The notes below the pieces were generated by a model. That model was not told the DNA's origin, did no database searches, and worked only from the letters and a program-made list of their open reading frames with translations. Positions 9,530 to 21,947 of a stretch of DNA of 64,000 nucleotides are shown here, piece after piece. Within the stretch, counting starts at the first letter, position 1, and each line of letters opens with the position of its first letter. Both the position numbers and the translations under genes were made by a program. This DNA comes from Madurella fahalii (taxonomy: Eukaryota; Ascomycota; Sordariomycetes; Sordariales): assembly GCA_029876055.1 (NCBI GenBank), contig CM056874.1:7502001-7566000 (forward strand), read 5' to 3'.

Positions 9530-11903
9530 TTAATCGAAGTTGGCGGGTCCCTGGGCATTCGGGTCCGGGTCCATGTGCAGTTCGTAGTAGTTGTAGAACC
9601 GTCTTTCAGCCTTGAGACGCGTCGCGTCGTCCAGTTCAGCAAAGCCGGCGTTCTCCTTGCTTTGCTTCGCCTTGGTGATGAGGGAGACGGATTGAGGACT
9701 GCATTGACTGTCAGCACCGTGCCTTGCCGGATCAACAATTCAGCAATTGCAATGAGCTTACCCAAACAGCTCTCGGTCAACGAGCAGGAACTCCTTCATG
9801 GCCTGTTTGCCTCCACGCTGCTGCAGGTAGTTCAAGTAGACTCGACCCAACTCCTGCTTAACGCCCGCCGAGAGACGGCTCTTGGTACACATTTCTGTAA
9901 AGACGGCCTTGACCCGCTCCGCATGCTGATTCTCCAGCTCCGTGTTGGTCGGTTGTTCGAGCTCAAACTCGAGCCACTTCTGCCAGAAGTGGCGGCTGTC
10001 GGCGTACCACTCGACGTTTTTGACGAAAGCAGTACGGGCCTCGTCAACTGAGCCCTTGACTTTCCACAGCAGGAATGCCCATTCCGTGACTAGCGCGGCC
10101 TTGGTGAATATGTCCACCGTGGGCGAATCGATCTGCGCCTTATACACCTCGATTGCCGCATCTAGACCGCTCTGGCGTCGCTGCAAGTTGGCCCATGAGA
10201 CGATCGCCTCAACACAGTCCGGCAGCTTCATGAGAATCGCAGCATGGATGTCGCGGGCAACATCGACACGGCCACACATTTCCTCAAAATGAGCAAACTG
10301 GAGCCGGATGCCCGGCCTGCTGATGGGGACAAACAGCGTGCTTGCGCGCAGGTAGATGTTGCGCACCTCTTCCTCTTTGTTGTCCTGTGCTGCCATCCAG
10401 CGAGCATACCGGAACCAGAACTCGTCGTAGAGAGAGCAGGTTACCAGGCAGCGCTCGTACAGGAAGACAATCCGCTGGTAATTGCCTTCCGACTCTTCAA
10501 AGTCGAGGTACTTGCGCCAGTTGATTAGCTGGTGATGCTCCAGCTCTGTGACGTGGAAATATGGCCGCTTGACCTCTGCCTCATATGTCCACCGCTTGTT
10601 GGTCTCGGTTTGTGTGTTCTGGAAGACCTGGTAGAAAGACGCATCGATCTTTGCCCGGATGTCCCGCTCAACCTCCAGCTCTGTTTTCTGCATGCCGAAT
10701 TGGACAGCCTCCGCCTCGACCTCAGCACGGTATCGAGCCAACGTGTCGGCCGAGACGAGCTCGAGGAGGGGTCGAGTGTGCGAAAGCTGCCGGAAGCGCT
10801 CAAAATATCGAGCATATTGGTGCATGGGGATGTGGATGACACGGTTAAGGATGGCAAAAATCTTATCTTGAGCCTCCTGTCGGGTTTCGTACTCGAGATA
10901 CTTGTCCCAGAAGGGATGGGAGAGGAAGTCTAGGCCGATATGGGAAGCAGCGCGCTCGAACAATCTGGAAGCGGGGTCAGCAGCGAGCAGAGGGTGACGG
11001 GGTGGGAACGGGGTGGGTTTGGAAGGGTATGTAAATACAAGAGGGGACTTGGTGTAAGCGATGCGTTCCGTCCAGAGCAACCAAACTACATCTCCGGGGC
11101 ACGTGCGAACGGGGAACGAAGAAGGCTAGCGAACGAAATGTGGTCCGCCGAGCACAGCAGGGCCTGGTTAGATATTGTGAGAGAACGGTCCCAGCAAAGG
11201 GTGGCGGCTGCCTTTGGTGTTTCTCACCATGTCCCATACGGTCGGAGGTCTGAGGGTGCTTCTCTCGGGTCGACAGACGGCCTGGAGAGGCCTCGCAGAA
11301 TTGCTGCGGGTGAGGAGTTTATGGGGAAGGGAATGAAACTGTCCGTCTATACTTACTCTCTCACAAGGTGTGGAGTGTGAGTGGTTTCCATTTTGAAGGA
11401 GCAGTACTCGGTCCAGAGGTCGACCGAGTTGGTGATACTGGCGCAGCCTCTTTCATAGACCTGATGACCGCGTCAGTCCCTATTCAGCGCGACGAAGTGG
11501 AGATGAGTAAAGCATACCATCTCAGCCGACTCAGGGCCGGAAATGTTAAACTCGAGGTCGGCATACTTCTTCCAATACCCGAAGAGCAACGGGAATTTGA
11601 GGAGGAACCGATCGTAGGAATCACGGAGCGTCGCCAACGCCTGAGGGCTCGAGTTGCGATTGAGGCCGCCCTCAAGGCCCTCGCAAGCCCTGATCAATTT
11701 CTCCCAGTTCTCGAAATTGTCGGGATCGGCTTCCTGCGGATGCACGATGCTGTGTAAGTGATGGGCTCTAATGCAGGCATTGGCTCGGAGCAGTCCCGGC
11801 GCATGCCACGGTGAAGGTCTCGGCAACTCACAACTTCCGCATTGAGCCGCTTGATCTCAGCGTTCTCCTCATCAGAGCCTCCAAAATTGGCGAAGTCGCC
11901 CAT
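9530..11903 (-). CDS. PRP39: U1 snRNP component PRP39 (HAT-repeat protein)
   Basis: Component of the U1 snRNP, acting in 5' splice-site recognition in the nucleus. Exons 11832..11903, 11518..11733, 11358..11460 region (11357..11460), 9762..10964 and 9530..9698 join in frame to 587 residues. The start MGDFANFGGSDEEN fits the family. Nearly the whole chain is HAT (half-a-TPR) repeats, recognisable as spaced aromatic patterns: NFENWEKLIRACE, LFGYWKKYADLEF, HPFWDKYLEYE, LINWRKYLDFEE, YDEFWFRYARWM and SRHFWQKWLEFE. The C-terminal exon encodes KAERRFYNYYELHMDPDPNA. Intron 3 (10965..11356, 392 nt) is five times the usual length here, but the flanking exons read through as VRE-LFERAASHIGLDF without a gap. 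Divergent from the synaptojanin-like gene. Confidence 0.92.
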
Positions 11904-13109
11904 GGTCGCGAGCGCAAGGCTGGCAAGGCTCAAATCGTCTTTGGTACGAATACACAGTCCACGAACGGGCTGTATCGAAGATGTGGGTGCCTCTGCGCAA
12001 TGCAGTTATCTACAGTGCTGATCTTCAGAGGCGATGGTATGCCTAGGCGACGATTCTCGGCGACGGTTCTCGGTGATGTGCTGGAAAGAATGAAGGGGTT
12101 GGAGATAAACTGGGGGAGGTTCAAAAAAGCAGCTGCCCAGGCCGACGGAGGGCCCACTTCTGCTGCGCGTCGGTCAAAGTGGCCAGTCCGGACAAAGTGG
12201 GGCTCTTAGATAATCACCAGCAGAACATTTAACCAACTTTTCCTTCCATCTTGCCCTCTCTTCCTTCTTTCTTTCATCAGGCTGGTGATGATTGAATCAA
12301 TAAACAAACTATGATAGGAAGAGGCTGATTTCTCCTTATTCGGAGAGCATGATCTCAAACATTGATAAACGAATCTGAAGCCACTCACACGCAACCGTGC
12401 ATCATTGTTTTATTCTCCTCCCTGTTTCGTTTCTAGCCACTCAAATTCTTTATGTTTAGCACATCTCTTTTCATGCTCACAGACTCTGCTCTTCACAAAC
12501 CCTTTTCTAGTTGGATGCAGCATCGATAATTACTGGTACACCATGGCCACGCTTTGGGACACACGGGGCCGTAGTTCTTTCTTCGATTACTGTCGGACGA
12601 GGAGAGTTGGAAGACTTTTGCGATGACGTTTCGTTATACGCTCGAGTGACAGACATGGTGCTTGTAGGAAGTAAATATCCCATAATAAAGAAAAGAACGG
12701 AGAAGTGCGAATCTGCCGCTCTGATATCAAGGAAGGCAGAGTTCGGGCTTCCTCTGAGGTGACAAGTCTGATCCAGCTGTTCCCCACTCATGGGCTGTGT
12801 GGTAAGGCAATTGAAGCCCCACGTTCCAGGCTGAACAAGGCGCAGCTGGAAGTGCCCCAGCCCAGAACAAGGACGTCAGGCTGGCCACCTTTCCGCTTTT
12901 GCAAGAGCCCCTCGGCCTCGATCCGACCTGAGATCGATCGAGTTTCATACAACCTAATCATCACAGATCGGTCTTACGTCTCGCAGCTCGGCATAGAATT
13001 GGCCAGGCCTCGTCTTTTGCAAGGGCCGCCATGAGCTTTCCAATCGGCATCGCCATTAGTTGCTCGCATCACACCGCTGTCCTCTTTGTCAACGAAGCTC
13101 GCCGGAGCC
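11904..13109. promoter_or_regulatory. divergent intergenic region, PRP39 / synaptojanin-like
   Basis: A 1.2 kb gene-free stretch between two divergent starts, expected to hold both promoters and 5' leaders. Open frames of up to 130 codons are present but show no family signature. Confidence 0.6.
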
Positions 13110-16100
13110 ATGGACTACAATTACAACGCCCCATCGTCAGCCTTGTGGCCTGGCCAGCCGCCGTCTCCTGAGAAATCGAGCCAGATCCTTATCCGCGAAT
13201 ATCCTCATCGGGCCATTGCAATTGCCTCCAACTCGCACGTCCTAATATTACGCCACAGTAATACAGCCAACGACACCATCGCCAATGGTTCCCTTACCTC
13301 TCCATCGCCCGCGCGTTCCTGCTCCCACGCCACCGACAATACCGCGTCCAAGTGCATGGTCGAATTTTCCCCCACGTCGAACGGATTGCTCGCCGACTAC
13401 CGCCCGCTCACACCGCGACCCATCTACGGGACTCTCGGGCTTATTTCCATCGGGCGCGACGTCTTTCTATGTGTCATCACGCAGGCTTCTCGAGTTGCAA
13501 CGCTCCGCCCGGGAGAGACGGTAGAGAAGATAGAAGCCGTGCAGTTTTTCTGTCTCAACTCGGCTGAGTATGACGACGTCGTTGTTGATCCCTACGATTT
13601 TGACTCAGACGCTGCGTCGGTCTACGGCCAAGGCGTTGGGCGGAGAGATATACCAGTGGAACATCCTTGCCAGGAGCTGCAGAAGTTACTTGGGAATGGG
13701 ACCTTTTATTATAGTACCGACTTTGATGTTACGAACCGCATGCAAGATAGGTAAAGAGACTAGAGGCCCCCTCACGGCTCGTGTTGCACGGAACGCTAAC
13801 AATATCTAGGCCGGCCGATGCTGCGGAGTTCGATATAGATAACTTTGACGACTCTTTCTTATGGAATTCATACATGATCCGTCCGCTTGTCCAGTTTCGG
13901 ACCCGCCTGCAGAAGCAAGAGCGGGAGGCGCTGGACGCCTCGAGGATATTGACTTCTGCGATCCGCGGCTTCTGTAGGAGCTGGGCCATTCCGCAGTCAT
14001 CGGCACCCCTGAGCTCTGCAAAGACCGGGCCTCCCTCGTACCTAACAGTCATTTCCCGCCTGTCATGCAGAAGAGCTGGCACGAGATTTAACTCGCGGGG
14101 CATTGACGACGATGGCAATGTAGCCAACTTTGTGGAGACAGAGACGACATATTGGAGCCCCTCAGGGGTGGTCTTCTCGTACGCTCAAGTTCGGGGTTCG
14201 GTGCCCGTTTTCTGGGAGCAGACTGCAGGGCTCCTACCAAATCAGCAAAAGATCACCATCACACGGTCTGCCGATGGTGCACAGCCAGCATTTGATAAGC
14301 ATTTCTCCGAGTTGGAGCAAGCATATGGCGCAGTGCATGTCGTCAATCTTCTCAGCGCTACCAAGCCGGGAGAGTATGAACTCACTAATCTCTATCGGCT
14401 GGGCATCCAAAATTGCCCTCTTAGCCGGCCAGGGGGGGATCAGTCTCGAGACCATGCATTGCTGAGGGACACAGAGTATGACTTTCATGCGGAGACAAAG
14501 GGGCCGCAGGGCTATGTGGCTGCTAACGAGATTCGCCGATACATCGAAGATTCGGCTGACGGATTTGCGTACTACCTTGCCCAGGAGTCAGACGATGCAG
14601 GGCAAGCAAATGGAGGCCCGAATGCTCACAAACAGCGACGCTATGTTGTGGTTCTGCAGCAAGAGGGTGTTTTCAGGACAAATTGTCTTGACTGCCTGGA
14701 TAGGACAAACCTAATTCAGACAATCATCTCACAAATGGCTGTTGAAGCTTTCCTCGGCCACAGAGGGGAGAGGGCACTCTCTGACTTTTGGTCTCGGCAT
14801 GCTAATCTTTGGGCTGACAATGGCGATTCTCTGTCTAAGATTTATGCTGGCACTGGCGCGTTGAAGTCCTCCTTCACCCGCACGGGCAAGATGTCACTCG
14901 CAGGAGCAATCGCCGACGTGCGCAAGTCAGCTACCAGGTTATATTATAACAACTTCGCCGACAAAGCGCGGCAGAACACTATCGATACTCTTCTTGGGAG
15001 ACTGGTTGGTCAGGCGCCGGTCATACTCTTTGACCCTATTAGTGATTATGTTGCTGGAGAGTTGCAAAGGCGGAGCAACGAATTCTCCTCAACCGAAAAG
15101 ATCCACATGTAAGTTTCGCAGGTCACGATACCGACTGGTGAATGCTAACATGCAACAGCCTCGTCGGGACATTCAATCTCAATGGGAGGACCGATGGCAT
15201 CGACAAAGATTTGTCTGCATGGCTATGGCCCCCTGAGTTGGGATCTGTGCAGCCAGAAATTATCGCCATCGGATTCCAGGAAATTGTGGAACTCAATCCG
15301 CAGCAGATCATGAACAGCGATCCCACAAGGAAACAACTCTGGGAGCGTGCGATCAAGAAGACGCTGGATAGGCACTACAGTAAAGAAGATGACGAGAAGT
15401 ACATCTTGTTGCGGAGCGGGCAGCTTGTTGGGGCCGCGTTGTGCATATTTGTCAAAGCATCCGTCCTCCACAACATCAAGAACGTCGAAGGCAGCGTAAA
15501 GAAAACCGGGATGTCGGGGATGGCCGGCAACAAAGGGGCAGTTGCGATCAGGCTTGACTATGCAAATACGCCTATCTGCTTCGTCACCGCGCACTTGGCA
15601 GCCGGATTCGCCAACTACGATGAGAGAAACAGAGACTATGCTACTATCGACCAAGGTCTCTGGTTCCAGAGGAATAGAGGCATAGGCGATCACGGTACGT
15701 TATCTCGGCACAAAATGCGTGTGATGCTTAGGCTGACGATTCCCAGACTCGGTCATCTGGTTTGGCGATTTCAACTATCGGATTGGGCTTGGTCTAGAGA
15801 CGGCCAAGGAGCTCGTTAAGCGGCGCGACCTCGAGCGATTATTCGAGAATGACCAGCTGAACTTGCAAATGGTGGCTGGCCTTGCCTTCCGGTTCTATTC
15901 AGAGGCTCGCATCACGTTCATGCCGACGTACAAATTTGACATTGGCACCGACGAATATGACAGCTCGTGAGTAGTTCGCTTGGAGCTGAATGCGCACATC
16001 TGACAAAGATTTAGTGAGAAAGCACGCATCCCAGCTTGGACAGATCGCATTCTCCGCAAAGGGACAAACCTCCGCCAACTAGCCTACAATTCTGCACCGC

Positions 16101-17341
16101 TGCGCTTCTCTGATCATAGGCCAGTCTACGCCATCTTCGAATGCACTGTCAACATCGTGAATGAGAAGCTTCGAGACAAGATCAGCCGAGAGGTCTATGA
16201 GCGACGCAAACGTGAGGTTGGAGGGGATACGGCAAATCTGGCCGTGGACGAGTCCGACGATGAGGATCTCATCGGCTACGATGCCATCGAGCCCGGGCTA
16301 CCACCAGCCAGTTCCGACCGTCAGAAATGGTGGCTAGAAAATGGCAAGATGGCCCGCTCAGCTATCAGCCCACCCAAACCGGATAATCCGGCATACCAAA
16401 CGATACTCAACCCGAAGCGGCCAGCCAACCCCCATGTGCCGACTGAGGAGCCGGACTGGGTCAGTGTCCCGAGATCCGAATCACGTCTCTCGTCCTTCTC
16501 CAGCATGTCTACATCACCCTATGAACATGTGAACCACTCCATGCTGCTTTCTTCTTCAGCATCGAGCTCGGGGCCTAGAAAGCTCCCACCTCCATATGAC
16601 CCGTCAGCCCTTCCTGCTAAGGTCGGGAGGCTACAGATCGGTGAAGACAAGAAGGGTTTCCAGGATGGAGCACCTCCTCCTCCGCCTCCCCCGCGGAGAC
16701 AGACCAGCATGGGCCTGGTGCCGGCGGCCAATACCCCAGTGAACTCAAAGCGGAAACCAGTAAACAAGGTTACACCTACTCCTCCTGTTGGACCGAAACC
16801 AGTGGGGTCTCAACAACAGGCGGGGAAACACAAGGCTCCACCACCAGTAGCGAAGAAGCCGGCTCATCTTACCGCCCCTACCTCGCCGGCAAACAGCGCG
16901 ACGGCAAGTTTCGTATCGGACAGAACGGTCATGCAAGGGCCGCCCGGTGCATCGCTGCCGGACTTGCCCCGCCGCTCGACGTCTAGTATACATGGTTCAT
17001 TCTCCACTCTTGACGGCAGTCGTTCCTCATCCCCGGCGAAGAACGGGTTCGCAAGGGAGGAGCCTCTACCGCCGCAGCCGCCCCGGCGGACAAACACCAG
17101 CGCCGGCGTCATGTCGCAGACCCGGATGGCAGCAGCCGGTGGGATACCCCTCGTGGGACTAGCATCGCAGGAGCGGAAACCACATCTTCCGGTTCGAAAG
17201 CCAACCGCACCAGTCCCTGCGGCGGCACAGAAGCAGGCGCCACCTCCACCTGCCCCGCGGAAGACAACGCCGGTGGTTGATCTGCTCGGGGACGACGGAG
17301 CTGCGGAAATGGGCGGATGGGAGGCTTTGAAGCCTACTTGA
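13110..17341 (+). CDS. INP53: synaptojanin-like polyphosphoinositide phosphatase
   Basis: Two-headed phosphoinositide phosphatase that removes phosphates from PI(4,5)P2 and related lipids during endocytosis and trans-Golgi trafficking. Exons 13110..13750, 13810..15108, 15159..15694, 15747..15966 and 16015..17341 give 1340 residues. The N-terminal SAC domain has the CX5R catalytic motif in NCLDCLDRTN (about residues 503-513). From about residue 647 the inositol 5-phosphatase domain shows LVGTFNLNG, GFQEIVEL, WFGDFNYRIG, PAWTDRIL and FSDHRPV. The last 330 residues are Pro-rich with poly-Pro and basic SH3-type ligands (PPPPPPRRQ, LPPQPPRR). This order is that of yeast Inp51/52/53 and animal synaptojanin. 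I cannot tell which yeast paralogue is closest; INP53 is used as a family label. Confidence 0.93.
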
Positions 17342-18887
17342 AGTGGGAGGGTATCAAACGTTTAACTGTGCTCTTGGCTCGCTGGATGTTTGGTAGAACA
17401 GGAGTCCTTCGGGACTGTTACATGTTGCTGTGGCCTTATTTGGGGGGAGTGGGGGGATAAACATGAATAGCAGAGGCAGGGCTAATTTGTGATTCTGGAT
17501 ACCTGAGGGTGGCAGCGGGCTGAATACCGAATAGATGGTTACCGAGTGGATGGGAACGGGAACGGAACGGGACCAGGACCTGGATCGGGGCTCAAAGTGA
17601 GATCGAAAGCCGCACTTGCGTCAGCTTGGCATGTGACCCTGCGCCGTGCTGCTCTACGATCGTTGCAAAAAAAGGGTCAAAGTTGAGATGAATCAACTCG
17701 ACGTGCTCCTTCGTGGAAATGGTTGGGCCAATACCTACGTGGCGTGCAACACATCTACGATCTATCCTCAATCCATCTTCGGCTTGCGCATAGCTAGCTT
17801 CAACGCAGACGACGGTTGTTCGGTAGGCGTAAGCGTTCTTGGTCTGAAGACGCCGAGATAGGTCCATCGGGAAAAGCTGAGGGCCGAAACGTTGATAAGG
17901 TACCCGTTGTAAGGTAATCTGTATCGAATCTGTTTCCCACGCGGCAATCAAATGAAAATTACGTCATTATACATGCAGCGCCGTGCAGTTGACACGTTTT
18001 GTTGGGGGTCGCCTGCGGCCGCACCGCCCTGGCGCTCTAGCGAGTGCCCACTCACCCGCTGGGGCGAGGATCGACCGGCCTGTCCCGACACGGTAAAAAT
18101 TTGTACGACAACGAAATGGCATTGAATCCTAGCAGTTAGACGCCTTGTTTGGCTCCTTGTTTTTCGGTTGCTCTCCTACCCCTCGCAGATCCGACCGACA
18201 CAACTGCAAGGGACTTTCTAGTGCACAAGAGCCATCCCCGTACTATTTACGAAGCGCAGCCGACCCGGCGGCGGCACCAATGAGGCACAAGCCGACGCTA
18301 GTCTGTAGTCGTTTAGCGGGCGCTGGAACAAGCCGAAAAGAAGTGGTCACCAGGCCCGACAAAGGCACAAGCTAAGGACCTAGCTTTCTCCTCTCTCAGG
18401 CTGCCCCTGCCTGCCGGGTGTCGGGGGTGCATCCGACTCCGAGTCAACAGCGCTGGGTTGCTTGCCCCTGTTTTCTCCCATCTGTCGATATTTATGTCGT
18501 CTTTTTCTAGCTGCCGGCTCCTTGCTTCGAAGGGAATGGCTGGAACTAGCCTGCCTCGGCGACGGGAACACAGCTGACGACGTAGGGCACGGCCAGCAGA
18601 AACTCGTCGCTATTCCCTTCTGGCTGCTGGTCACGCGAGCGGATGCTTGCTGCGGACTCGTGGGACATTTTAATTGCGGGACAAGTTTCAGTGCGTTCGG
18701 TTCCAACCTCACGTCCCCCCCCCCCCCCCGTTAGGCTTGGATATGATGGGGTCGCTCCATTCGCTGACACACTTTTATCGGCTAGACGCAGACAGAAAAT
18801 CCTTCCAGAGCGCGCTTTCGACAGGTGTTTGCCCGTCCCGCACACGCGCCCTGCATCCAGTTCATCTGAAACGGTCGGACGTTGCAC
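17342..18887. other. gene-free stretch with 15-C run
   Basis: A 1.55 kb stretch between the synaptojanin-like stop and the orphan gene start. It includes short GGAACGG-type direct repeats near 17550-17575 and a run of 15 C at 18715-18729, about 160 nt upstream of the orphan gene's ATG. Open frames up to about 120 codons overlap each other on both strands and are not supported. Confidence 0.55.
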
Positions 18888-19799
18888 ATGATGGATCGCT
18901 CTGGCGATGCCATGCTCTCGAATGGGCACGCACCTCACAGCCCAGCGGCGCCCCTGGCGCTTTCCGACCTCATGGCGCGGATTCCGTGCTCGGATCATGC
19001 ATGCGACGGCCCAGCATTGAGCCCAGGAATTGAAAAGGCCGAAAGCGTCGGTGAGCCGGCACGAGCACAGCAACCTCCCGAAGAGGCCAAAAGACCGCCG
19101 TCGAACCCGGGACAAGATGCCGCGCCTGTTGACTGGTTAGCGACGCGGTCTCAACTACTCCCGAGAAGAAACCAGGGCAACAGGGCCGATTGGGTCCGTG
19201 GCTGGAGCGAGGCGGTCGGCGTGCACGGCGAGGAGACGTATTGTGCCTGCTCGGAAACGGTTGCCGGGAACAAGGTCTGGAAAGGAAGGACGAGCGGGCT
19301 CGCAAGCAATGTCAGGGCGATTCTGGCTGGCCCCGCCAACAAGCCCACTGCCAGCTCCGAGCCAGACCTATGTCGGAACTGCAGCAGACCGCCGTCATCA
19401 CTTCCTAGCACAGCAACGAGCCCGGCGAGTGAGCACTCCGGGTTGCAGCGGGGTCAGAGCTTCAGCAGGAAGTTGAACAGCTTTTTTATGCGCGTGAAAT
19501 CCCGCCATAGCAGAAGCGGGCACGGGGGTAGCGCCGAGTTCCACAACATTCTCTGGCCCGAGAACTACCAACCAAAGTGGGCCACGGGTCAAAGGCGGTT
19601 CTTAGTCAGGCCGCCCAGTCAGCAGAAATCACATAGCATGGACATTTTCCCGGGACATAACCGCAATCACATCAACGCGACCTCGTCTGGATCCTCCAGC
19701 GACTCGGACGCTCTGCGAGCAGCCTCGGGCCTATCGAGAAGCATGACCCGCCTCAAGCGAGCCGCCGCGTTACTCCAGCGCAGCAACACGCCCAAGTGA
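18888..19799 (+). CDS. orphan protein, 303 aa, function unknown
   Basis: Intronless open frame of 303 residues starting MMDRSGDAML (ATG 18888; ATG 18891 is equally possible). I do not recognise it. It is rich in Ser, Pro, Arg and Ala and likely largely disordered, with a CAC motif at about 121-123 and CRNC at about 162-165. A basic amphipathic segment (SFSRKLNSFFMRVKSRHSRS) lies near 200-220 and an aromatic patch (FHNILWPENYQPKW) just after it. It ends in a Ser/Arg-rich tail with SRSMTRLKRAAALL. No signal peptide or membrane segment is seen. The long uninterrupted frame, a plausible ATG and fungal-type composition support a gene, but large gene-free flanks and lack of a known domain keep this moderate. 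It could be a lineage-restricted gene. Confidence 0.55.
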   Translation: MMDRSGDAMLSNGHAPHSPAAPLALSDLMARIPCSDHACDGPALSPGIEKAESVGEPARAQQPPEEAKRPPSNPGQDAAPVDWLATRSQLLPRRNQGNRADWVRGWSEAVGVHGEETYCACSETVAGNKVWKGRTSGLASNVRAILAGPANKPTASSEPDLCRNCSRPPSSLPSTATSPASEHSGLQRGQSFSRKLNSFFMRVKSRHSRSGHGGSAEFHNILWPENYQPKWATGQRRFLVRPPSQQKSHSMDIFPGHNRNHINATSSGSSSDSDALRAASGLSRSMTRLKRAAALLQRSNTPK

Positions 19800-21869
19800 G
19801 GATCAGGGACGGTTTAAAGTGTATATTCAGATGGATGCGGGTCTCTCTTGATGTGTTCTGGAGACTGCCCTCCATCCGCTTATGGGCCAGAACCACCAAG
19901 TTCCTTGGATGGATTGGGGGGGTGGGGAGAGGGGCCCCGCGGTAACCGGCCAAGCCTCGATATGCCTTGGGCGTCAGTCGAAGAACACCCGCCAAACCGG
20001 TCCCTCCTGGCGGAGAGAAAAGGCCTAGCGACCTGAGTCGCCTACTCCCCCGTGAGCTACCCGCGCTGTCGACCGGAATGTTTGAGAATGTTGCAAACAC
20101 GGATATGGGGCCATTACTTCTGCTGCCATCATGGTAGCAACGGCCCGAAGGATTAAAAGCTTCCTAGGCTCCACGGGCGTCCTTCTCGTTCACAACATCA
20201 GACGATGATCTGGTCACCAGATTATTCCGGAGATTCGGCAACCAAAAGCTAGTTTGGTTGTTTGACTTCATAGGGCGATGGTGGAATTAACGTCCGCCAA
20301 CCAGGTGTTCCTGCCCGGGAGTGGGAATCAGAAGGGGAACATGACGTATGAAGAGACCTCGGCATCGCTGTTCGGCATCGCTGCTGTACATCTGGGCCAT
20401 CCATCATGAGCAACGAGTAAGGCGATTGCCGTCAGGGTATGGCGGAAACGGATCATATCTTTGCCAACAAGAATACGAAATGGGAGCTGGGACAGGACTT
20501 ATTGGGAATGGGTTAGGGCAAAAAACGACCAGAAGATAGTACAGTATCTAATGCAAACTTAGTGAGCATCAACCTCGGAACCTAGCAAATGTGACATGGG
20601 ATCGAGGCCAAAGCACCCAGACCCGCTGTCGCATGGCGGTAAGGATTGACCCTGCTTGTCGGGTTTGGCAGTTACGGTATCCACCATTTCGCTAAGGAGC
20701 CAGCAAGAGAAATAGGACGTTAACGCCATGCGCACGATATCAACTGTGTTTACAGGTGGTTTGGGCTGATTGAGTTTTTGTCGATGAGTGGCGTTGACTG
20801 TTTGTCTGTCAAGTCTGGCCTTCCAGGTAAAGACAGGTAATACCGTAGTACATCTCTTGTTGAGCGCTTTCAGGGGGGCTCTTCATGTCAGGCATTGGCC
20901 CCAAAGACTTCCCTAACCCCCTTTTCCCCTATTTGCATGTTCACCTCCCTCTTTTCCTCTCTTTGGTTTTCCCTTTCTCTGGCTCCCACCAAATCCCAAC
21001 TCTCCCTTGTTGTTTTCTTTTTTTCCTTCTTTTCTCCACTTTCTTTTCTTTCCTTCTTTGGGCCTTTCATTTCGGTCTGCTTGCAGGAAACTCCGAGCCT
21101 AGCTCGTTCAAGCTATCTCGTGAGAAGGGGATGGGGCTAATAATGCCTAGTTTGTATTTCTGTAACATACTGCATTAACTATCGAGAAAACACAAGACGA
21201 AACACACATCGGGGGATATCGTGACTGATCTTCCTCGGTCTTCCTTCCCCGTTCTTATGAAATAACCCAATGCCCAGGCCAAGTCCCCCTAAGGGTAACA
21301 AACATGCTAAATTCAACGTATTGGCGGAGGTAGAGCAAAGCTAAACCACTGACTCACTGGGGTAGGGGGGGAAGAAAAAGGGAAACCGAGTCTTAAACCA
21401 CAAGTAAACCATTCCTAGGCCCGGGATAGTGACCAGAGGTAAAGAAACTCCATAGGGGCAGGGACGGGCCAACAAGCCTTGGCTTAGATGTGTATTGCCT
21501 CGGTCTGGTGAGGACGATTGGTTCTGGATTTAGCTCATCCTTCCCTCATACAGTTGGTGACGCGGACGGCCACGGGGAGTCCGGCCCAGAGGGAAGGAAA
21601 CGGCGCAAAAGAGGAGAACGAGGTTGTTTTTTTTAAAAAAAAAAAGTAGTAAGAAAAGTACCATGCCCTGCATTTTCGGATACCCCTAACATCAACCAAC
21701 TCCCTTGCGCAGTCCCGCCCGTGCCCTGACCAATGTGCTGCTGAAGATCGTATCCACCAGCCAGCCCAGTTCAGACAACCAAGACCAATTGCCCAGTGAT
21801 ACTAAGGTTCAGAATAGAGCCACCCAAAGTCCAGTTGCGGCGGTTAAGGCCCCGGGCTTCTGGGGCTCT

Positions 21870-21916
<47 letters not shown>

Positions 21917-21947
21917 ATGACGGAGAGAAAAAGAGGACGCCAGCCGC
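19800..21947. other. gene-free stretch between orphan gene and 14-3-3
   Basis: 2.1 kb between convergent 3' ends. It contains a GTACAGTA motif (20539-20546), a pyrimidine-rich tract (about 20920-21070), a T/A homopolymer junction near 21627-21646 and the GA microsatellite close to the 14-3-3 stop. No protein or RNA gene is recognisable. Confidence 0.55.
21873..21915. repeat. (GA)21 dinucleotide microsatellite
   Basis: An uninterrupted GA repeat of about 43 nt lying 33 nt beyond the 14-3-3 stop codon, hence in its 3' UTR (read as CT on the transcript strand). Confidence 0.9.

Noticed and set aside
9215..10051. 278-codon plus-strand frame over the 3' end of PRP39
   Set aside because: Mostly antisense to HAT-repeat coding sequence and lacks recognisable content.
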